This document shows positions 60,140 through 64,000 of a stretch of 64,000 bases of DNA, one piece after another; the first letter of the stretch is position 1; each line of letters starts with the position of its first letter. This DNA comes from Tritrichomonas musculus (Eukaryota > Parabasalia > Tritrichomonadida > Tritrichomonadidae): NCBI GenBank assembly GCA_039105265.1, contig JAPFFF010000001.1, positions 10,726,001-10,790,000 on the forward strand, given 5' to 3'. The notes below the pieces were generated by a model. The model saw only the letters and a program-made list of their open reading frames with translations. It made no database searches and was not told the origin of the DNA. A program made the translations under genes and the position numbers.

Positions 60140-60373
60140 TTAATATACGCATATATATCTAATATATTGTTTTCGAATGATTTGGTGTGTTGAATTTGGG
60201 ACAATATTTGATTTAATAGCATCAGTATTTATTTTAAAAAACTGATTATATCTCAGCCATTTTGTAAAAATGTTGAATCTCGACTGGTTTATTCTAATTA
60301 TATTAGCAGATACTTTTAAATCATCATTTGATCTATCTGGAATTATTTGAAATTGAGAATCTCCAATTTTCAT
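60140..60373 (-). pseudogene. Possible host gene remnant (77-aa frame)
   Basis: The frame begins MKIGDSQFQIIPDRSNDDLK and has balanced composition and higher local GC than its surroundings, more like real protein than an AT-rich chance frame. It stops 79 bp from the MITE end. It could be the 5' remnant of a lost gene. No family recognised. Confidence 0.3.
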
Positions 60374-61860
60374 CGATTGCCCTTAATCAAATTATAAAAG
60401 TAATATTTTTATATAATTATTATTATATTATTTATAAATAAAATAAAATTTTGAATTTATTAATTACATAACGCAAAAAAAGGCAAACAATGAGAAAAAA
60501 TTCACCTCTCTTAAAAAATACAAATTTTTTTTTTTTCAAATAAATATGTTCGTTTAAATACGTAAACTTCAAAAAAAAGATGATCAAAAAATATGTAAGT
60601 TGAATAAATTTGCTTTGAAAATTGAATTTATAGTTACTCATGAGAATTCAAATGAATTGTGGTTATGAGGACTCATTCAATTTTTTTATTTTTGAGAAAA
60701 TATTGTTTTCACTATAAGAATTATTGTACATTCTTTCTCTATTTCGTAATCTTTAGGTATTTTTAACATTTTCCTCTTGTGATTTAATTTGAATAATTGA
60801 AATATTAACTTTTTCAATAACATAATTTTACTAAATTGAATTCTCCCACTCATACTTTTTGTTTTTTTTAAAAAATGAGAAATATTCATTTAATATTTGC
60901 ATTTATTATCTATAAAATGTTAAAATGTGGTTAAAAAAATTTATTTTTTGAGAACAATGATTTTTGATAAAAAAAAAACATTATAAATAATTAGCAATAT
61001 CTTTATATTTTCAAAATACATTATAAATTAAAATCATTAATATTAATAATAGTATATATTATTTTACAAAATTTATTTTAGAATTTAATTTTAAAATTTC
61101 AAAAAAAAGATAGATAGACTATCTAAGATAGTATAAGTTTTTTGAATTTTACGGTTATTCAACGATCAATGAATAAATGGTTTATTAAATCCATCCAATC
61201 TGCATATACCAACATAATATATTTTTTAAAATGAAAGTTAAGGGGGAAAATAATTCTTTTTTTTTTCAAAAAGAGTGGGAAGGAAACGAGAAAAAAAAAA
61301 AAAAAAAAAAAAAAAAAATCGGTCTTAACATTTCTAATATTTTTTAATATTAGCTCGGTAGGCAGAATATCAGATCAATAATTTTGAAATTCGTGTCTAT
61401 TCGATAAAATTATTTTTGAATGGGTTTTATTTTTCTTCCTCTCAATTTTATATTTTTGCATTCAAAAAAGATTGCTCCTCAGAAGCATGAATATGAAAGA
61501 TATTAGCATGAAATTTATAATATTAGATTAATATTTTTTAATATTATAAATGATTCTATTAGACTTTTTTTATCTCAATTCCTTCCAATTTTTTTGAAAA
61601 AAATATTTTCTGCTAATATTTAGGATTAATAAAAAAAAAGACCAAGACATTTTTTAATTTAAAATTTATTTTTATAAAAAAAATTTAAAAAGAGCAAAGA
61701 GAAAAAGAGGTTGTCTGGTTGCAAAATTGAGAGGTTGTAAAATCCTCTCAAACTTTACCCTTAATTCAAATTCTATTGGCCGTCAAAAACTTGAATCGTT
61801 TAAAAAAAGAATTGAAAAAATAATATTTTGTGATAAATAAAATTATTTATTTTATTTCAA

Positions 61861-62469
61861 ATGAAAAATTATACATCTCTACATTGCCAGTGCTATAATA
61901 TTGTTGTTATTGATTCTTGCAATGGACATCAGCGATCAATTGACCGTAGATTGAAACCAGGAATAACAAAATCTTCTTCCGAAAATATGACCAAATTTCC
62001 ATACATTGATTGCCGAATACGATCAATTCATTCAAAATGCAGAACTCCTCAAAAAAATTCCAGCTCAAATCAAAAAATCTATAATGCCGGACCAAAGTCT
62101 ATTTATATATCAGATCCGAGTAAAACTTATGCTTTGTCACTCTCAGATTGCTGCTATGAAATTTTTTGCGGCGAGTGTGGATCTTGCTTTTGGCTAAAAA
62201 TTGATACTTCTAATTGCTATCTTCTGGAAAAGGATCGAGTAGATTTAAACTTATTTCAGTTTAAATTGAGATCACTACAAATAGATCTACCTATCCAATT
62301 GAGGAAATACTTGAATTTTGATTATAACCTTTTTCTCTATAATAATGATGAAGAAAGAGAAACAGCCAATATCGATTCAGATAATTTTCAACAGAGCGAT
62401 GACATTATCGTTGGATCTTTTCAACCATCGAGTTTACTTGAGTTTTCTCATATTGATCTTTTGCAATAA
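61861..62469 (+). CDS. Cys-rich protein of unknown function (202 aa)
   Basis: The product has eleven or so cysteines in its first 120 residues, with CQC (9-11) and a CGECGSC cluster (103-109) that could bind zinc. The C-terminal half is acidic and lacks Cys except one. It carries no signal peptide or membrane segment. The CxxC spacing recalls Yippee/Mis18-type folds only loosely, and I do not assign it. The start ATG follows TTATTTTATTTCAA. The gene lies 290 bp upstream of a membrane-protein gene on the same strand. Confidence 0.55.
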   Translation: MKNYTSLHCQCYNIVVIDSCNGHQRSIDRRLKPGITKSSSENMTKFPYIDCRIRSIHSKCRTPQKNSSSNQKIYNAGPKSIYISDPSKTYALSLSDCCYEIFCGECGSCFWLKIDTSNCYLLEKDRVDLNLFQFKLRSLQIDLPIQLRKYLNFDYNLFLYNNDEERETANIDSDNFQQSDDIIVGSFQPSSLLEFSHIDLLQ

Positions 62470-62760
62470 TTTTCTAGAGATAAATTAAAAATAAAATCCA
62501 TTTAAGTAGGAACACGGGAATCGAAAATATGTTAGTAAAAATGATCATTTTTTACATTTCTATGTTTTTTCAATTTGAAAGCAAAAAAAGTTTGGATGAT
62601 CAAGTCAATGAATCTCTTTTTAACAACATAATGTTTATGCATTTGCTTATTATTTTATTGAATAATTATTCATTATTTTATTTCTCATAATGTGAAAAAA
62701 AGTTCTTCGCTTTTTCAAATTTTGAGATTACATGTAAAATTTTAATAAAATTTATATTGA

Positions 62761-64000
62761 ATGAGAAAAAAGGATGAAGAAATTCCTCTTCTTTTTAAAG
62801 ACAGAGAGAAAGATGATATAATAAGTCCAGATTATCTATCCATCTTAATTCAGAAAGCTAAGCAAGGTGATAAAAATTCTAATAATATTTATAAAGATCC
62901 AAATGCTCAAAAAAATGAAAACAATGAAGAATCTAATAAAGGGATGACACAAGAACATGACCAACTTAATATTATTACGACACCTCATTCAGTTCTTTTT
63001 ATCCTATTTATCTCTCTTTTAATCGGACTGTCCTTGAATACTTTATTATCATTTGTTTTTCCTATATACACAGAATCATCATTTCAAGATCAAATTCCAG
63101 ATGATCTTAATATTCACGGATTCAAAGTTGGCTCAGCATACTTTGATGGTATTGTTCATGAAGTTAATCAAACAAAATACGTTAATATCGAAATTCCATC
63201 TGGAATTACTATTGATCTTGCATCGAACACAAACAAATTTTATATTTCAACAACAGATACGCTTTTGTTTACAAATTCGAATTATAATTCAAATCCATCA
63301 TTTACGAATCCATCATTTATAAATATGGAAACAAAATTTGTTCAATCATCACCATTAAATATCAGTTCTAATCATTTTATTTTTGAGTCTGACATACTAA
63401 ATATTTCAAAATCTTTTCAAATTATGGGGAAAATTAATTGCAGATCATTGATTTACAAAGAATACTATTTTTCTGATGATGGAACATGTATGAGAGCAGA
63501 CTCTTTGAGCAGCTTTAATCTCAAGAAAAATTCTCAAAATATTAAGGATTTTCTTCAAAATTTACAACCAACAGAAGATTTCGGTTATGTAAAGAGTTTT
63601 TCAATTAGCTACCCATATATAGCAACTTTGAATGACCAAGAAATGCGTATTTATAAATATGAAAATGAAAATCAATTTTTAATTGGTAGCATTAAAGGAA
63701 AAGGCAGCTTATTTAAGAATCGTAATTCTAATGCCTTTATTTTTGGCCAAAACTCATATCATATATTAAACGATAAAATTGAAAAGATTAGTAGCATACA
63801 TATCGATATAGATTATGAAAATGAAACAACTGATAATGATGGAAATAAGATCCTTGTTTTTTATGATGAAATAGGCATTAACTATCTTAAATGCAATGGA
63901 TTAAACTGCAATCAAAAAGAATCTTTATTATTATACAATTTCAGCATAGATTCAATAAATTCATCTACGATCAAACCATTTGATTTAAAGATTTCTTTTG
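62761..64000 (+). CDS. Membrane-anchored protein, partial (runs off window)
   Basis: An open frame of 413 codons starts with ATG immediately after an in-frame TGA and continues past the window edge without a stop. The N-terminus is charged and hydrophilic (1-76). One strong membrane segment lies at about 77-103 (VLFILFISLLIGLSLNTLLS). The long remainder is Ser/Asn/Ile-rich, beta-like, with many NxS/NxT sites, as in a type II surface or lumenal protein. Two Cys near the end form a LKCNGLNCNQ motif. No family is recognised. Confidence 0.75.
   Translation, partial: MRKKDEEIPLLFKDREKDDIISPDYLSILIQKAKQGDKNSNNIYKDPNAQKNENNEESNKGMTQEHDQLNIITTPHSVLFILFISLLIGLSLNTLLSFVFPIYTESSFQDQIPDDLNIHGFKVGSAYFDGIVHEVNQTKYVNIEIPSGITIDLASNTNKFYISTTDTLLFTNSNYNSNPSFTNPSFINMETKFVQSSPLNISSNHFIFESDILNISKSFQIMGKINCRSLIYKEYYFSDDGTCMRADSLSSFNLKKNSQNIKDFLQNLQPTEDFGYVKSFSISYPYIATLNDQEMRIYKYENENQFLIGSIKGKGSLFKNRNSNAFIFGQNSYHILNDKIEKISSIHIDIDYENETTDNDGNKILVFYDEIGINYLKCNGLNCNQKESLLLYNFSIDSINSSTIKPFDLKISF

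Larger units (their letters stand above)
59366..61860. other. Long AT-rich intergenic DNA
   Basis: About 2.5 kb with no confident gene. It holds a hAT-like MITE (59911-60061), a possible gene remnant (60140-60373), a small palindrome ACTATCTAAGATAGT (61118-61132), an A-run of more than 25 bases (about 61292-61318) and a hairpin GAGAGG/CCTCTC near 61730. The rest shows no structure I can interpret. Confidence 0.5.

Noticed and set aside
60432-60889. Two AT-rich frames of 67-69 codons on the minus strand
   Set aside because: Lys/Phe/Ile/Leu composition is what random AT-rich DNA gives; no motif or support.

Overview
The window is AT-rich nuclear DNA from a single-celled eukaryote, most likely a trichomonad (Parabasalia; Tritrichomonas- or Trichomonas-like). 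The evidence is compact single-exon genes with very short 5' leaders, occasional TCAYWT-type initiators just upstream of start codons, a long ankyrin protein of the trichomonad kind, Asn/Asp/Glu-rich protein tails and a Maverick/Polinton element. No rRNA gene, complete tRNA gene or CRISPR array is visible.

Left arm (1-29.9 kb): ordinary host genes on both strands. In order they are a DMT/SLC35F-type membrane transporter, a HEAT/ARM-like solenoid protein, the Paf1-complex subunit CTR9, a cytosolic (M14-type) carboxypeptidase, an ankyrin protein, a calpain-like protease with a very long charged tail, a DCAF7/WDR68-like WD40 protein, an ACAP-type ArfGAP (BAR-PH-ArfGAP-ANK), a Rab GTPase with His at the catalytic Gln position, an ARM-like protein, a BAR-like protein and a Stealth-family phosphotransferase. 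A 154-bp TA-flanked MITE lies near the left edge.

Middle (29.9-56 kb): a mobile-element region. A 22-bp tandem repeat abuts a truncated right-hand piece of a Maverick/Polinton (about 30.21-34.75 kb: integrase, major capsid protein and small genes). After about 1.2 kb holding a 17-bp minisatellite comes a nearly complete second Maverick (35984-55928, 19.9 kb). It has about 380-bp terminal inverted repeats and a perfect 6-bp target duplication (CACATC). It carries a packaging ATPase, protein-primed-type DNA polymerase B with an HNH-like module, a KilA-N protein, two phage tail-fibre-like proteins, integrase, major capsid protein and several unknown genes. It is a fossil with roughly one to three breaks. 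The two pieces share about 4.5 kb in direct orientation. Short GC-rich hairpins, including 33-38-bp double hairpins, are scattered through both.

Right arm (56-64 kb): a 3.06-kb pogo/Tc1-mariner-like DNA transposon with an uninterrupted 562-aa transposase, 51-bp inverted repeats and TA duplications; a ~150-bp hAT-like MITE with an 8-bp duplication; long AT-rich DNA with a possible gene remnant; a Cys-rich unknown gene; and the start of a membrane-anchored protein gene that runs off the window.
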